Origin: Alphaproteobacteria bacterium
GTDB taxonomy: Bacteria; Pseudomonadota; Alphaproteobacteria; Micropepsales; Micropepsaceae
Length of the DNA stretch: 64,000 nucleotides
Reading direction: 5' to 3'
Assembly (NCBI GenBank): GCA_947474645.1
Contig: CANJJD010000005.1
Coordinates: 1 to 64,000 of the forward strand
The number at the start of each line of letters is the position of its first letter. Positions within the stretch are counted from its first letter, which is position 1. The notes under the pieces were generated by a model. It ran no database searches. It was not told the origin of the DNA and saw nothing but the letters and a program-made list of their open reading frames with translations. The position numbers and the translations under genes are program-made. Below, piece after piece: positions 7,943-17,332 of this stretch.

Positions 7943-8557
7943 TCAATCCGGCTTCAGGGCCCGGGTGAGAAAGCGGGTGAGATTGGCCACCAGCGCCTCG
8001 CGGCAGCGCCCCGAACGGTGGGCCTCGCGCCCGGTCTGGTGCAGCGCGCCGACAATGGCCTGGCCGATGATCTCCGCGTCATAGGAGGAACAGGCGCTGC
8101 CGTCCTGGGCGGCGTCGCGGATCATCTCCGCCCACTCCTTGCCCCATTGCATCAAGAGCGGCTGCACTGGGGCGCCTTCGGCATCGATCATCGCCGCATC
8201 GGTCATGGCGGCGCGCAACACGCCGGGATGATTGTCGGCATATTCATAGATCGCGCTCAGGGTCGCGGCGATGCGCTGCTCCAGGGTCTGGTTGCCGGCG
8301 CGATAATTCTGCAGATGGCCATCCAGTTCCTGGCGCGCATCATCCACGAAGGACAGGAAACAGGCGCGCTTGTCGGGATAGTGCAGGTAGAAAGTGCCGT
8401 GACCCAGCCCCGCCTCGCGCGCGATGTCCTGCGGGCGGGTGGCGTCATAGCCGCGCTCCACGAACAGCTTGCGCGCCGCCTGCTTCAGCCGCGCCAGGCT
8501 TTCAGGCTTGCGCCGCCCATTGCGCGCAACTTCGATGCTGATGGCCTGCCCCGTCAT
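7943..8557 (-). CDS. TetR/AcrR-family transcriptional regulator
   Basis: About 204 residues. The N-terminal HTH has RPQDIAREAGLGHGTFYLHYPDK, the canonical TetR recognition helix, followed by an all-helical ligand-binding domain. The ATG at 8557 is favoured because GGGGGCAGC lies just upstream; an earlier ATG at 8587 adds ten unlikely residues. It lies 88 bases downstream of glycerol kinase on the same strand. The regulated gene is unknown; autoregulation is usual for the family. Confidence 0.88.
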   Translation of the reverse strand: MTGQAISIEVARNGRRKPESLARLKQAARKLFVERGYDATRPQDIAREAGLGHGTFYLHYPDKRACFLSFVDDARQELDGHLQNYRAGNQTLEQRIAATLSAIYEYADNHPGVLRAAMTDAAMIDAEGAPVQPLLMQWGKEWAEMIRDAAQDGSACSSYDAEIIGQAIVGALHQTGREAHRSGRCREALVANLTRFLTRALKPD

Positions 8558-8645
8558 GCTGCCCCCTACGGCGACGCAGACTGTCATGCCAACATCCCCG
8601 CACTGTCAACGCTGTGCCAAGGCTTCGAAGTGTATACAGGCGCCG

Positions 8646-10148
8646 CTACCGCACGCGCGATACGGCCGCCTTCCAACCCGCATACAGACGGTCGCGTTCC
8701 TTCTTCGCCAATGCGGGCACAAAGCGGCGGTCCAGCGCCCACCGCGCCGCAATATCCTTCTCGCTCTTGAACAGGCCCGCGCCCAGTCCCGCCAGATAGG
8801 CCGCGCCCAGCGCCGTGGTCTCGGTAACCTTGGGACGGTCCACGCCAAGCCCGGTGAGATCGGCCAGCCGCTGGCAGAACCAGTCATTGGCCACCATGCC
8901 GCCATCCACCTTCAGCGCCCGCAAGCTCTTTAATTTGGTCGCTCCGGCTCTCGCCGACGCTCCGCGCCCCGCCGCCTTCATGTCGCGGCGCATCGCGTCC
9001 AGAAGATCGCGCGTCTGGTAGCAAACCGCATCCAGCGCGGCGCGCACGATCTCGGCTTTGCCCACATCGCGCGTCAGGCCGAGGATGGCGCCGCGCGCCG
9101 CCGGATCCCAGTAAGGCGCGCCCAGGCCGGTAAAGGCGGGCACGAAATAAAGCCCGTCCGCCGGCTTTGCGCGTTTTGCCAAGGCCTGGCTTTCCGGGGC
9201 GCTGGCGATCACGCCCAGTTCGTCGCGCAGCCATTGCACCACCGCGCCGGCGATGAAGATGCTGCCCTCGATGGCATACTGTTTCTGCGCCAGCGCCGTG
9301 GCCAGCAACCGGTTCCTGGAGCGCGGCACCGTTTTGCCGGTATTGACCAGGGCAAAGCAGCCCGTGCCATAGGTGGACTTCACATCGCCGGGTGCAAAAC
9401 AGGCCTGGCCGAAACTGGCAGCCTGCTGGTCGCCGGCCACGCCCAGGATCGGAATGGCCGCACCCAGCAGCATGGGATCGGCGGTGCCGAAATCGCCGCG
9501 GCTTTCGCGCACCTCCGGCAGGATAGCGCGCGGCACCCCGAACAGCTTGAGCAATCTAGCGTCCCAGTCGCGGGTCTTCAAATTCCACAACAGGGTGCGC
9601 GAGGCATTGGTGACGTCGGTGGCGTGGACCTTCCCCTTGGTCAGGTTCCAGATCAGCCAGCTATCAATGGTGCCGAAGGCAATGTTCCGGTTTTTCGCGC
9701 CCTTCACATGCTTCAGCAGCCATTCCAGCTTGGTGGCGGAGAAATAAGGGTCCAGCAACAGCCCGGTCTTGCGCGCGATGCCGGCCTCCAGCCCGCGCTT
9801 CTTCAGGGCTGCGCAACGCTGTGCCCCGCGCCGGTCCTGCCAGACAATGGCGTTGTGGAGCGGCTTGCCGCTGGCCTTGTCCCACACCAGCGAGGTCTCG
9901 CGCTGGTTGGTGATGCCGATGGCCGCGACATCGCCCGCATCGCGCCCACCCAGCACGGTGCGGCAGCAGGTCAGCGCCGCCTGCCAGATCTCGCCCGGAT
10001 CATGCTCGACCCAGCCATTGGCGGGGTAGATCTGGCGCAAGGGAACGGCATGGCTGCGCAAGGGCGACCCGGTGCCATCGAACAGGATCGCCCGGGTCGA
10101 GGTGGTGCCCTGATCTATCGCCAAAAGGCAGGATTTGCGCCCGTTCAT
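8646..10148 (-). CDS. glpK: Glycerol kinase
   Basis: A 500-residue FGGY-family kinase that phosphorylates glycerol to glycerol-3-phosphate with ATP. Signatures include [16 protein letters not shown] at the N terminus, [32 protein letters not shown], and [15 protein letters not shown] in the second domain. The length matches the family. The ATG at 10148 starts five codons after a possible upstream start at 10163. No glpF or glpD is visible nearby, so the glycerol pathway is split over the genome. Confidence 0.95.
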   Translation of the reverse strand: MNGRKSCLLAIDQGTTSTRAILFDGTGSPLRSHAVPLRQIYPANGWVEHDPGEIWQAALTCCRTVLGGRDAGDVAAIGITNQRETSLVWDKASGKPLHNAIVWQDRRGAQRCAALKKRGLEAGIARKTGLLLDPYFSATKLEWLLKHVKGAKNRNIAFGTIDSWLIWNLTKGKVHATDVTNASRTLLWNLKTRDWDARLLKLFGVPRAILPEVRESRGDFGTADPMLLGAAIPILGVAGDQQAASFGQACFAPGDVKSTYGTGCFALVNTGKTVPRSRNRLLATALAQKQYAIEGSIFIAGAVVQWLRDELGVIASAPESQALAKRAKPADGLYFVPAFTGLGAPYWDPAARGAILGLTRDVGKAEIVRAALDAVCYQTRDLLDAMRRDMKAAGRGASARAGATKLKSLRALKVDGGMVANDWFCQRLADLTGLGVDRPKVTETTALGAAYLAGLGAGLFKSEKDIAARWALDRRFVPALAKKERDRLYAGWKAAVSRVR

Positions 10149-10237
10149 GCGGCAACAGGGCACACGTTTTGGGCAGCGCGCGCAAGTGACTTAATCGGCT
10201 GTTAAGGACCGTCCTGATAAAAGTTCCTCCAGAAAAG

Positions 10238-10260
10238 GCCGCAAAAGCGGCTGGTTTTTT
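10238..10260 (+). terminator. Rho-independent terminator-like hairpin in a divergent intergenic region
   Basis: GCCGC-AAAA-GCGGC followed by a T-rich run (GGTTTTTT), read on the plus strand. It stands between the divergent glpK and DUF2336 genes and only ten bases before the first possible DUF2336 start. It terminates no visible upstream gene, so it may be an attenuator or fortuitous. Confidence 0.45.
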
Positions 10261-10269
10261 GCAAAAAGC

Positions 10270-11379
10270 ATGGGGCACGCCTTGGGGCTTACCGCACACG
10301 ACATGAGTGACATGGGCCGCCTGGCCCAACTGGCGATGAACCCGCAATCGGGCGCCAGCCGCGAGGAAATCTATCTCGCCGTCGCTTCGCTTTACCGCAT
10401 CCAGGGCGCGGGCCTGAACGACCGCGAGCGCGAGCTGATGCGCGAAATCCTGCGCCGCCTTACCCGCGACGTGGAAATGGCGATCCGTATCGCCCTGGCC
10501 CAGCGCCTGGCCGAAGACAACACCGCCCCGCACGACCTGATCCTGCTTCTGGTGGACGACACGATCGAAGTCGCCCGCCCCCTGATCATCAAGTCCCCGC
10601 TGCTGACCGAGAGCGACGTGCTCAAGCTGATCGCCCAGTCCGGCATCGGCCACCAGGAAGCCGTGGCCGGCCGTCCCCATATCGGCATCCCGGTCACTGA
10701 CGCGCTGGCCAATTCGGATCACGAAACCGTGCTACTGGCGCTGGTGCGCAACGTCACCGCCAAGATTTCCAACACCAGCTACGAGACGCTGGTGCAGAAG
10801 TCCCGCGCCCTCACCGACCTGCAGGAGCCCCTGATCAAGCGCCCCGACCTGCCGCCGCAACTGGCCACCAACATGTGCGAATGGGTGTCCGATGCGCTGA
10901 AGACCTACATCAAGACCAACTATTCGATGGCGCCCAAGAATGTGGAATCGGCGCTGCAGGATGTTCAGGTCGTGCTGCAGAGCGAGCCGGCCGGTCCCAA
11001 GGACCCGCCCGCCGACAGCGCCCTCAAACTGATCGAAAAGCTCGCCGCCAGCGGCCAGCTCAAGGCCGGCTTCCTGATGCGGGTGCTGAGCCAAGGGCAA
11101 GTGGACCTGTTCGACCTGGCCTTCTCCAAGCTGGTGAATGTGGAGCTCAACGCCTTCCGCACCGGCTTCTACGAACAGGGCGCGCGCGTCGTCGCCCTGG
11201 CGTGCCGCGCCGCCGGCATAGACCGTTCGGTGTTCAACACCGTCTTCAATCTGTCGCGCCAGGCGCGCAGCCTGCCCGCCAGCCTTTCGGGCCAGGACGG
11301 CAAGGATGTGGACCTGGTGTTCACCAGCCTGACCCGCCAGGCGGCGACAGACGAGTTGCGCAGCGCCCTTACAGCTTAA
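10270..11379 (+). CDS. DUF2336 domain-containing protein
   Basis: A 369-residue, mostly alpha-helical cytoplasmic protein. The segment from about 30 to 190 ([49 protein letters not shown]) matches the DUF2336 family, which is common in alphaproteobacteria. Its HEAT-like helices are of unknown biochemical role, and members are often found near signalling proteins. An alternative start is the ATG at 10303. Here it leads a co-oriented series with NAD kinase, a CheY-like protein and an Hpt protein. Confidence 0.8.
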   Translation: MGHALGLTAHDMSDMGRLAQLAMNPQSGASREEIYLAVASLYRIQGAGLNDRERELMREILRRLTRDVEMAIRIALAQRLAEDNTAPHDLILLLVDDTIEVARPLIIKSPLLTESDVLKLIAQSGIGHQEAVAGRPHIGIPVTDALANSDHETVLLALVRNVTAKISNTSYETLVQKSRALTDLQEPLIKRPDLPPQLATNMCEWVSDALKTYIKTNYSMAPKNVESALQDVQVVLQSEPAGPKDPPADSALKLIEKLAASGQLKAGFLMRVLSQGQVDLFDLAFSKLVNVELNAFRTGFYEQGARVVALACRAAGIDRSVFNTVFNLSRQARSLPASLSGQDGKDVDLVFTSLTRQAATDELRSALTA

Positions 11380-11462
11380 GCGGCGGCCTGACGGGCCGCC
11401 TGACCGGCGGTTTTTACGCCGCTACTCCCTGTGCTAGGCTGCGTTTTCCCAAGGGCGTTTCC

Positions 11463-12215
11463 ATGACCAAGCTGCATTTCACCGCCGTGCCTCACGCGGC
11501 CGAATCCATCGCGGCGCTGCGGGAACGATATGGCGATTCAGGGCCCGAAGAAGCCGACATCGTGGTGGCGCTGGGCGGCGACGGCTTCATGCTGCAGACG
11601 CTGCACAGCTTTACCGGCAAGGGAAAGCCGATCTACGGCATGAACCGGGGCACCGTCGGTTTCCTGATGAATGAATATCATCTGGATGACCTGCCCGCGC
11701 GCCTGTCCGCCGCCGAAAAGGCGGTGATCCATCCCCTCAAGATGACCGCCCATACCCAGTCGCGCGCCGTGGAGGCCCGCGCCTTCAACGAAGTCTCGTT
11801 GCTGCGCGAAACCCGCCAGGCCGCCAAGATCCGCATCCTGGTGGACGGACGGCCGCGCATCAGCGAACTAATCTGCGACGGCGTGCTGGTCTCCACGCCG
11901 GTCGGCTCCACCGCCTACAACCTGTCGGCCCATGGCCCCATCCTGCCGGTCACCGCCGACCTGTTGGCGCTGACACCCATTTCGGCCTTCCGTCCCCGGC
12001 GCTGGCGCGGCGCGCTGCTGCCCCACCGCGCCAAAGTGCGGTTCGAGATGCTGGAAAGCCAGAAGCGCCCCGTCAGCGCCGTCGCCGACGATTTCGAAGT
12101 CCGTGACGTCACCGCCGTGGACGTGGAGGAAGACCGCTCCATTTCCATGACCATGCTGTACGATGCCGGACACAGCCTGGACGAACGCATCCTGGCCGAG
12201 CAATTTTCCGACTGA
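11463..12215 (+). CDS. nadK: NAD kinase
   Basis: A 250-residue cytoplasmic enzyme that phosphorylates NAD to NADP. The conserved GGDGFML motif is at about 39-45, then [14 protein letters not shown], the FNEVSLLR segment, and the [22 protein letters not shown] box. The length is typical of alphaproteobacterial NadK. The start at 11463 lies 83 bases after the DUF2336 gene. Confidence 0.94.
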   Translation: MTKLHFTAVPHAAESIAALRERYGDSGPEEADIVVALGGDGFMLQTLHSFTGKGKPIYGMNRGTVGFLMNEYHLDDLPARLSAAEKAVIHPLKMTAHTQSRAVEARAFNEVSLLRETRQAAKIRILVDGRPRISELICDGVLVSTPVGSTAYNLSAHGPILPVTADLLALTPISAFRPRRWRGALLPHRAKVRFEMLESQKRPVSAVADDFEVRDVTAVDVEEDRSISMTMLYDAGHSLDERILAEQFSD

Positions 12216-12325
12216 AAAGTGCTGTAAAACCGGGCATTTGCTTGCGTCCGATTTCACGAATAGTTAAGGCCCATTAAGCTAATATATCCGCTGGGCGCCC
12301 TTTCAGGGCCGCATGGGCTTGGGTG

Positions 12326-12838
12326 ATGAGTAACTATCGTTTCGACCGGCTGAAAATTCTTGTGGTGGACGACAACGCCCACATGCGCAAGCTCGTGGTC
12401 ACCATCCTGCAGGCCTTCGGCGTCGTCCAGATCTTTGAAGCGGAAAATGGCGAGCGCGCCTTGCACGTTCTGCGCGAGTCCAATCCCGACGTGATCGTGC
12501 TGGACTGGGTGATGGAAGGCATGTCGGGGCTGGAGGTGATCCACGCCATCCGCACCAATCCCCAGACCCCCAATCCCTTCGTGCCGGTGATCATGCTTAC
12601 CGGCCATACCTCGATGGACCATGTGCGCCAGGCGCGCGACGCCGGCGTCAACGAATTCATCGCCAAGCCGGTCTCGGTGAAAACCATGATGTCGCGGCTG
12701 GTGGCGGTGATCGAGCATCCGCGCCCCTATGTGCGCACCGGCGTCTATTTCGGTCCCTGCCGCCGCCGCCGCGGCGTGGAGGAATATCGCGGGCCCGAGC
12801 GCCGCAGCGAAACCCCCAAGCAACAGGCCGCGGAGTAA
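12326..12838 (+). CDS. CheY-like single-domain response regulator with basic GPERR tail
   Basis: 170 residues. A complete receiver domain has the acidic pair D15/D16 (VVDDN), phosphorylatable D60 (VIVLDWVM), T92 and K114 (FIAKPVS). A short tail follows with RRRRGVEEYRGPERR; the GP[DE]RR motif recurs in alphaproteobacterial stand-alone receivers. There is no output domain, so it acts by protein contact. The ATG at 12326 is preferred over an in-frame GTG at 12323. It is followed after three bases by an Hpt protein, its probable phosphotransfer partner. Confidence 0.88.
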   Translation: MSNYRFDRLKILVVDDNAHMRKLVVTILQAFGVVQIFEAENGERALHVLRESNPDVIVLDWVMEGMSGLEVIHAIRTNPQTPNPFVPVIMLTGHTSMDHVRQARDAGVNEFIAKPVSVKTMMSRLVAVIEHPRPYVRTGVYFGPCRRRRGVEEYRGPERRSETPKQQAAE

Positions 12839-12841
12839 GTC

Positions 12842-13333
12842 ATGAAACGCCAGCAGCCCATCGAACTGTTCATGCCGCCCAACATGCTGAAGGCCAAGGT
12901 CGGCGGCGGACTGGGCGGCATCGACATGGCCGCCATGAAGCGTGCCGAAGCGGCTATGGACACGCTGAAGAGCGAATTCAACGACTGGATCGCCGCCGAT
13001 GTGAAGGCGCTGATCGAGGCGCGCGCCGCCTATGCCAAGGCCCCCGGCGGCAATGCCCGCGGCGCCCTGCTGCGCCGGGCCCATGACATCAAGGGCCAGG
13101 CGCCCACCTTCAACTTTCCCCTGATCGCGCGCGTCGCCGGTTCGCTGTCGCGCATGATCGGCGAATTGCCGGAAAGCACCGCCCTGCCCCTTGGCCTGAT
13201 CGACGCCCATGTCAACGCCATCCAGGTGATCCACAAAAAGGGCCTGCACGACACCAGCGACAAGATCGCCCAGGCATTGTGTGCTGAACTCGACGCGCGG
13301 GTGGATGAAGTGCTGGCGGCCGCGCCGAAATAG
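12842..13333 (+). CDS. Histidine phosphotransfer (Hpt) domain protein
   Basis: 163 residues, helical. The Hpt motif RRAHDIKGQAPTFNFP carries the phospho-accepting His at residue 81, followed by the packing helix IARVAGSLSRMI. Hpt proteins relay phosphate between receivers and histidine kinases. The gene begins three bases after the CheY-like gene, so the pair is almost surely one transcript and one relay. No histidine kinase is within the window. Confidence 0.82.
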   Translation: MKRQQPIELFMPPNMLKAKVGGGLGGIDMAAMKRAEAAMDTLKSEFNDWIAADVKALIEARAAYAKAPGGNARGALLRRAHDIKGQAPTFNFPLIARVAGSLSRMIGELPESTALPLGLIDAHVNAIQVIHKKGLHDTSDKIAQALCAELDARVDEVLAAAPK

Positions 13334-13348
13334 CGCCCGGCCCACGCG

Positions 13349-13765
13349 TCAGGCGAAGGCGCCGGAATTGATGCGGTAGAAGGTTTTCAACAGCGCCATG
13401 ATTTCGGCGGGCGCGCCGGGCATTAGCTTTCCGTCGATCGCATCGCGGGTCAGCGCAAACATGCCGTCGCCGATCGCGGCCGGCCTTTCAAAACCCATGC
13501 TCCATTCACCGAAACAGCGCGGCGCGCTGCGGTCCAGAAGGACGCTGGTGTTCCAGTGCCGCTTGTCGGCGCCGATCCGGGCATAGACCTGGGCGACCAC
13601 CTCGTCCTCGCCTTCCAGGACCTGCAGGAAGCCGCCTTCCAGATAGAACAGGATGCCGGTGATGCGCCGCGCGCTGTTGTTGCGGCGCGATGCCGCCAGG
13701 ATGTCGGCCAGCATCGTGTCCGGCACGTCGCGGTGGGTGTTGCTGACATAGAGAAGCTGGCGCAT
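13349..13765 (-). CDS. BLUF-domain blue-light sensor
   Basis: 138 residues, a stand-alone BLUF domain binding FAD. From the ATG at 13765 the photocycle residues are Tyr6 (RQLLYVSN), Asn30 (RRNNSARRITG) and Gln48 (GGFLQVLEGE). The Tyr-Asn and Tyr-Gln spacings (24 and 42) are those of AppA. The C-terminal helices would cap the sheet. There is no output domain, so it signals through a partner. It is convergent with the CheY/Hpt pair, a suggestive but unproven association. Confidence 0.9.
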   Translation of the reverse strand: MRQLLYVSNTHRDVPDTMLADILAASRRNNSARRITGILFYLEGGFLQVLEGEDEVVAQVYARIGADKRHWNTSVLLDRSAPRCFGEWSMGFERPAAIGDGMFALTRDAIDGKLMPGAPAEIMALLKTFYRINSGAFA

Positions 13766-13841
13766 GGGCACCAGTGTTGCGCGCCCGGCTTAACGAAGAC
13801 TTGCGGAACCCGACAGGGAACAGGCTCCAGCGTACGGGAAC

Positions 13842-14720
13842 CTAGCCGGCCGGATCCTTTGAATCCGACAACAATCCCAGCAATCCCGGACTGAAGCTGA
13901 TCGCCGAGCTGGGCGTGGCCTTGTCGCCGCCGCCGAACAGGCTGCTGAACACACTTTGCTTGGGCTGCCAGTTCATCACGCTCGCCAGCAGCATTTGGAC
14001 TTGCGCGTCCTGCGCTGTCGCCACGGTGACCCGCGCCTTGTCAAAGGTCAGCGGCGGCGTTCCGGCATCCTCAAGCGGCGTTCCGGCATCAATCCGCAAC
14101 GTGCCTGCCCCGCCCGGCTGCTTGAGCGCCCAGTCATAGACTTCGCGCACCGACTTGGGCGCGCCGCCGTCATGATAGAACACGCTTTTGTTGGCGGACG
14201 CGGCCTGCGGAAACAGCGAGGCGGCGCTGGAGCCCGGATCGCTGCCGGCCGCCTTGATCAGCTTGCAGGCGGCGCCGGGGCCCAGGAAATGGGCGGCATA
14301 AAGCTCGCCGCCGCAGACGTCACGGCCCAACGATGCGCGCATCGTGCCCTGGGTGGACTTGGCATATTCGCCGGCCATCAGGGCGGCAGCTTCCGGGTCC
14401 TTGCGCAGCGCCAGGATGGACCCCTTGGCGCCGCTGTCGGCATGATAGCGGCCGTCACTGTCCTTGCTGATGGCGGCGGCATAGCTGCCCAGCCCGTGCC
14501 GCGCGCCATGCTCCTTCACCAGCCCAAGCCAGGTCTGGTCAATGAACTGGAACAGCCCCGCCGCCGAAGAGGTGGCCGATTGCGCTGTGGGCTTGAGGCT
14601 GGACTCCCGCATCGCGGTGCCGAGCAGGTAATGGAAATCCGAACCGGTCGCGGCAGCGGCGCTTTTCAGCGCGGCCACGACGCGGTCCGCGCCAAAGGCT
14701 GATGCGGCTTCTGCCTGCAT
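13842..14720 (-). CDS. Lytic transglycosylase-like protein
   Basis: 292 residues from the ATG at 14720. The catalytic region reads LLGTAMRESSLKPTAQS, with the likely acid Glu in RESS, followed by SAAGLFQFIDQTWLGLV. These are the GLFQ and E-S-x hallmarks of SLT-family muramidases. The C terminus is low in complexity and ends in a Ser/Pro/Leu-rich segment. There is no obvious signal peptide (MQAEAASAFGADRVVAALKS), so the export route is unclear; flagellar and phage-like members also lack one. Confidence 0.75.
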   Translation of the reverse strand: MQAEAASAFGADRVVAALKSAAAATGSDFHYLLGTAMRESSLKPTAQSATSSAAGLFQFIDQTWLGLVKEHGARHGLGSYAAAISKDSDGRYHADSGAKGSILALRKDPEAAALMAGEYAKSTQGTMRASLGRDVCGGELYAAHFLGPGAACKLIKAAGSDPGSSAASLFPQAASANKSVFYHDGGAPKSVREVYDWALKQPGGAGTLRIDAGTPLEDAGTPPLTFDKARVTVATAQDAQVQMLLASVMNWQPKQSVFSSLFGGGDKATPSSAISFSPGLLGLLSDSKDPAG

Positions 14721-14743
14721 GGGGCAGTTCTGCCCCCTTATGG

Positions 14744-15139
14744 TTAACTTTTGCTTACCGCCGCCATCAGGGGGGCCGTCCCCTCCCACGGCACCGGCTT
14801 GGAATGGCCCCAGACGGGGCCCGGCCAGGCCGGATCGCCCTCGAAGCGGCCGATCACATGGACGTGAAGCTGCAGCACCATATTGCCCAGATTGCCGACA
14901 TTCAGCTTCTCCACCCCCGGCAGGGTGCGGATGATGTTCGAGAGCTGGACGATTTCTTTCATCATCTGGGCCTGGTCTTCGGCCGACAGGTCGCACATCT
15001 CCACGATATTGGGCCGGCGCGGCACCAACAGGCCCCAGTGATAGCGGGAGTCATTGAACACAAAGAGCCGGCTCAGCGGCCAGTCGGTGATGGTCTGGGT
15101 CAGGGACGCGATCACCGGATCGACAACAAACTCACTCAT
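14744..15139 (-). CDS. HIT-family protein
   Basis: 131 residues from the ATG at 15139. The histidine triad is present as LQLHVHVIGRF, with GDPAWPGPVWG after it, as in many proteobacterial HIT proteins. Such proteins hydrolyse nucleotide phosphoramidates or related mononucleotide conjugates. The start overlaps the end of the ThiO-like gene by eight bases, so the two are co-transcribed. Confidence 0.85.
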   Translation of the reverse strand: MSEFVVDPVIASLTQTITDWPLSRLFVFNDSRYHWGLLVPRRPNIVEMCDLSAEDQAQMMKEIVQLSNIIRTLPGVEKLNVGNLGNMVLQLHVHVIGRFEGDPAWPGPVWGHSKPVPWEGTAPLMAAVSKS

Positions 15140-16193
15140 GTAAATCTCCCAAAAAACGTCGAGGATCAAAAGCAGGGATAACCGGGGCCTTGCCCAATAT
15201 CACATCCGCCATCTCGGCGGCGATGGCGGGGGTGAACAATATGCCATTGCGGTACTGGCCGCCTGCCACGAACAGCCCCGGCGTAGCCGTCTCGCCCAGC
15301 AGCGGCAAGCCGTCGGGGCTTTTGGGGCGAAGTCCCGCCCAATGATCCGCCAGCGCCCAGCCCTTCAAAGAAGGCATCAGCTTTTCGGCACTGGCGCGCA
15401 ACTGATCGTGCCCACTTGGCGTGACGCTGGTATCGAAGCCGGCCTCCTCCATGGTTGCACCCACCAGAAGGCGGCCATGGCGGGGCACGCAATAGACATG
15501 CTCGCCCCACACCACCGGCCCCGGCAGGGCAGCGCCCACGGGCGGGGCCAAAGCGATGACCTCGCCCTTCACCGGCACGATGGGGATGTTTTCCAGCAGG
15601 CCGCTCCAGGCGCCCGCCGCCACCAGCACCGCATCACCGTCGTAACGGCCGTAAGGCGTCAGAACCGAGCGCCCCTCGATCTTCACCGCCGCCTCGTTGG
15701 GATAGAGCAGCCCGCCCGCCTTCAGGAAGGCGATGGTCAGCGCCTCGCCCAGGGCGCGGTTGTCGACATGGGCTTCCCGCGGCGACCACAGCCCGCCCAA
15801 GGTGTCGCCCAGCAGCGGCACCAGCGCCTTGGCCCCGGCGGCGTCCACCAGGCGCAGTTCGCCTTCGGCGCGGGCCCGCATCACCGACAGATGGGCCTCG
15901 CCCCCAGCCAGCAGCAGCGCCCCGTCCCGGTTCAGGAACACGGCGCGGCCGCTGGCCTCCTCCAGCTCGGCGGCAAAGCCCGGCCACAGGGCGCTGGCCC
16001 GCAGCGCCAGGGCACGTTCCGGCTCGGCGGCATCCTCCAATTCGGCGGTGACCGCCAGCATCCCAGCCGCCGCCCAACTGGCGCCGCTGCCGGCCTGGGC
16101 CCGCTCCAGAATGGTGACGGAGGCGCCCTGTTGCAGCAGCCGCCAGCCGATGCCCAAGCCCGCCACCCCGGCGCCGATAATGACGATCTTCAT
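15132..16193 (-). CDS. thiO: FAD-dependent glycine oxidase-type protein (ThiO-like)
   Basis: A 353-residue DAO-family flavoenzyme. The N-terminal Rossmann motif IIGAGVAGLGIGWRL binds FAD; further motifs are SGASWAAAGML, VKGEVIAL, and the C-terminal LRPKSPDGLPLLGE...GLFVAGGQYRNGILFTPA. In thiamine synthesis ThiO oxidises glycine to the imine used by ThiG. No thiS, thiG or thiE neighbours and no TPP riboswitch are seen here, so the pathway assignment is tentative. A perfect 16-base palindrome lies 24 bases upstream of the start. Confidence 0.8.
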   Translation of the reverse strand: MKIVIIGAGVAGLGIGWRLLQQGASVTILERAQAGSGASWAAAGMLAVTAELEDAAEPERALALRASALWPGFAAELEEASGRAVFLNRDGALLLAGGEAHLSVMRARAEGELRLVDAAGAKALVPLLGDTLGGLWSPREAHVDNRALGEALTIAFLKAGGLLYPNEAAVKIEGRSVLTPYGRYDGDAVLVAAGAWSGLLENIPIVPVKGEVIALAPPVGAALPGPVVWGEHVYCVPRHGRLLVGATMEEAGFDTSVTPSGHDQLRASAEKLMPSLKGWALADHWAGLRPKSPDGLPLLGETATPGLFVAGGQYRNGILFTPAIAAEMADVILGKAPVIPAFDPRRFLGDLHE

Positions 16194-16216
16194 GCGCCCT
16201 ACCCTGCCAGAACAAT

Positions 16217-16232
16217 CATTGTCCGGACAATG
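16217..16232. promoter_or_regulatory. Perfect 16-base palindrome upstream of thiO
   Basis: CATTGTCC/GGACAATG is a perfect inverted repeat with no spacer, 24 bases before the thiO start. Its TTGTC...GACAA core is typical of operators bound by dimeric HTH regulators such as the GntR type. Which regulator binds cannot be told. Confidence 0.45.
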
Positions 16233-16411
16233 GGATAGGCCGGCAGGCTAAAGCGATCTGCGAAGCTGGTGACGGCCTTTTTCGGCCGGATGACATGCGA
16301 AACATGAGATGACTTTGACGGGGCCATGCGCCTCTATAACTGCTGCGGCAGGGGATGTAACCGGCATGCACGCACCACATATTATGCCTTGTGAAAAGCG
16401 GAGACCGGAGC

Positions 16412-16912
16412 ATGGAAAAGGCACTCTTCGGCGCGGGCTGTTTCTGGGGGGTGGAGGACTTCTTCCGCCAGGTCCCCGGCGTCAGCGACGCGGTCAGCGG
16501 CTATGCCGGCGGCACCACCGACAACCCGACCTACAAGCAGATCTGCGGCGGCGACACCTACCATGCCGAGGTGGTGGAGGTGACGTTCGACCCCGCCAGA
16601 GTGTCCTATGCCAGCCTGGTGCAGCTCTTCTTCCGGATGCACAACCCCACCCAGAAGGACCGCCAGGGACCGGACTTCGGCACCCAATACCGCTCGGTGA
16701 TCTTCACCCATGGCGATACCCAAGCCCGCATCGTCGCCGAGGAGCGCGACAAGCTCGCCGCCTCCGGCAAGTGGAGCAAACCCATCGCCACCCAGATCGA
16801 GCCCGCCCCCACCTTCTGGAAGGCCGAGGAAAGCCACCAGCGCTATTTCCAGAAGCATGGCGGGGCCTGCCATGTGAGCTTCGCGGAGTTACAGGAAGAA
16901 GACGCGCACTAG
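16412..16912 (+). CDS. msrA: Peptide methionine-S-sulfoxide reductase
   Basis: 166 residues. The catalytic motif GCFWG starts at residue 9, with nucleophilic Cys10. FRMHNPTQKDRQGPDFGTQYRS and the C-terminal GGACHVS resolving-cysteine region follow. MsrA reduces the S form of methionine sulfoxide in oxidised proteins, using thioredoxin. The ATG at 16412 follows GGAGACCGGAGC; an upstream in-frame ATG at 16391 is less likely. There is no signal peptide, so it is cytoplasmic. Confidence 0.95.
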   Translation: MEKALFGAGCFWGVEDFFRQVPGVSDAVSGYAGGTTDNPTYKQICGGDTYHAEVVEVTFDPARVSYASLVQLFFRMHNPTQKDRQGPDFGTQYRSVIFTHGDTQARIVAEERDKLAASGKWSKPIATQIEPAPTFWKAEESHQRYFQKHGGACHVSFAELQEEDAH

Positions 16913-17332
16913 CTATTTGCCGGTCGCGCCCTTGACCTCGAAGGCCACCGCCACGGCGGTACCGTTCGACAGGGTCAACAGCACCGGCACCTTGGCGCCG
17001 ATCTTCATCTTGGCGCCTTCGCACATCAGGTGCGTGCCACCGGGCGCGAATGTGACCTGGCCGCCTGCCGGCACATTGACTCGCTCCAGCATGGCCATGC
17101 TGCTCATGCCGCCCTTGTTGGACGATTGGTGGATCATCAGCAGGCCGCAGGCTTCCGAGCGCGCGCCCGTGATGGCGACGTCGCGGCGGCTGTTGTTCTG
17201 GGCGGTGAAATAGCCCCCGGCCGGCAGCTTGCCCGGCAGGCTGCGAAACCAGGCGCCGTTGATGTCGAACGGCGCGGCTTGGGCGGCCACGCTGGTCATC
17301 GCCAAGAGAACCACAACACTAAGCCGCTTCAC
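16913..17332 (-). CDS. Periplasmic copper chaperone, PCuAC family
   Basis: 139 residues with a signal peptide (MKRLSVVVLLAMTSVAAQAA). The copper site is complete: H68-x10-M79-x21-H101-x-M103, the exact PCuAC signature spacing. The protein delivers Cu(I) to Sco and to the CuA site of cytochrome oxidase. The gene overlaps the end of the ctaG-like gene by 14 bases and so belongs to the same operon, with the sco gene close by on the other strand. Confidence 0.92.
   Translation of the reverse strand: MKRLSVVVLLAMTSVAAQAAPFDINGAWFRSLPGKLPAGGYFTAQNNSRRDVAITGARSEACGLLMIHQSSNKGGMSSMAMLERVNVPAGGQVTFAPGGTHLMCEGAKMKIGAKVPVLLTLSNGTAVAVAFEVKGATGK

Noticed and set aside
16194..16411. TPP riboswitch in front of thiO
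   Set aside because: No CTGAGA or ACCTGATCTGG-type core sequence on the minus strand; only the palindrome at 16217 is notable.
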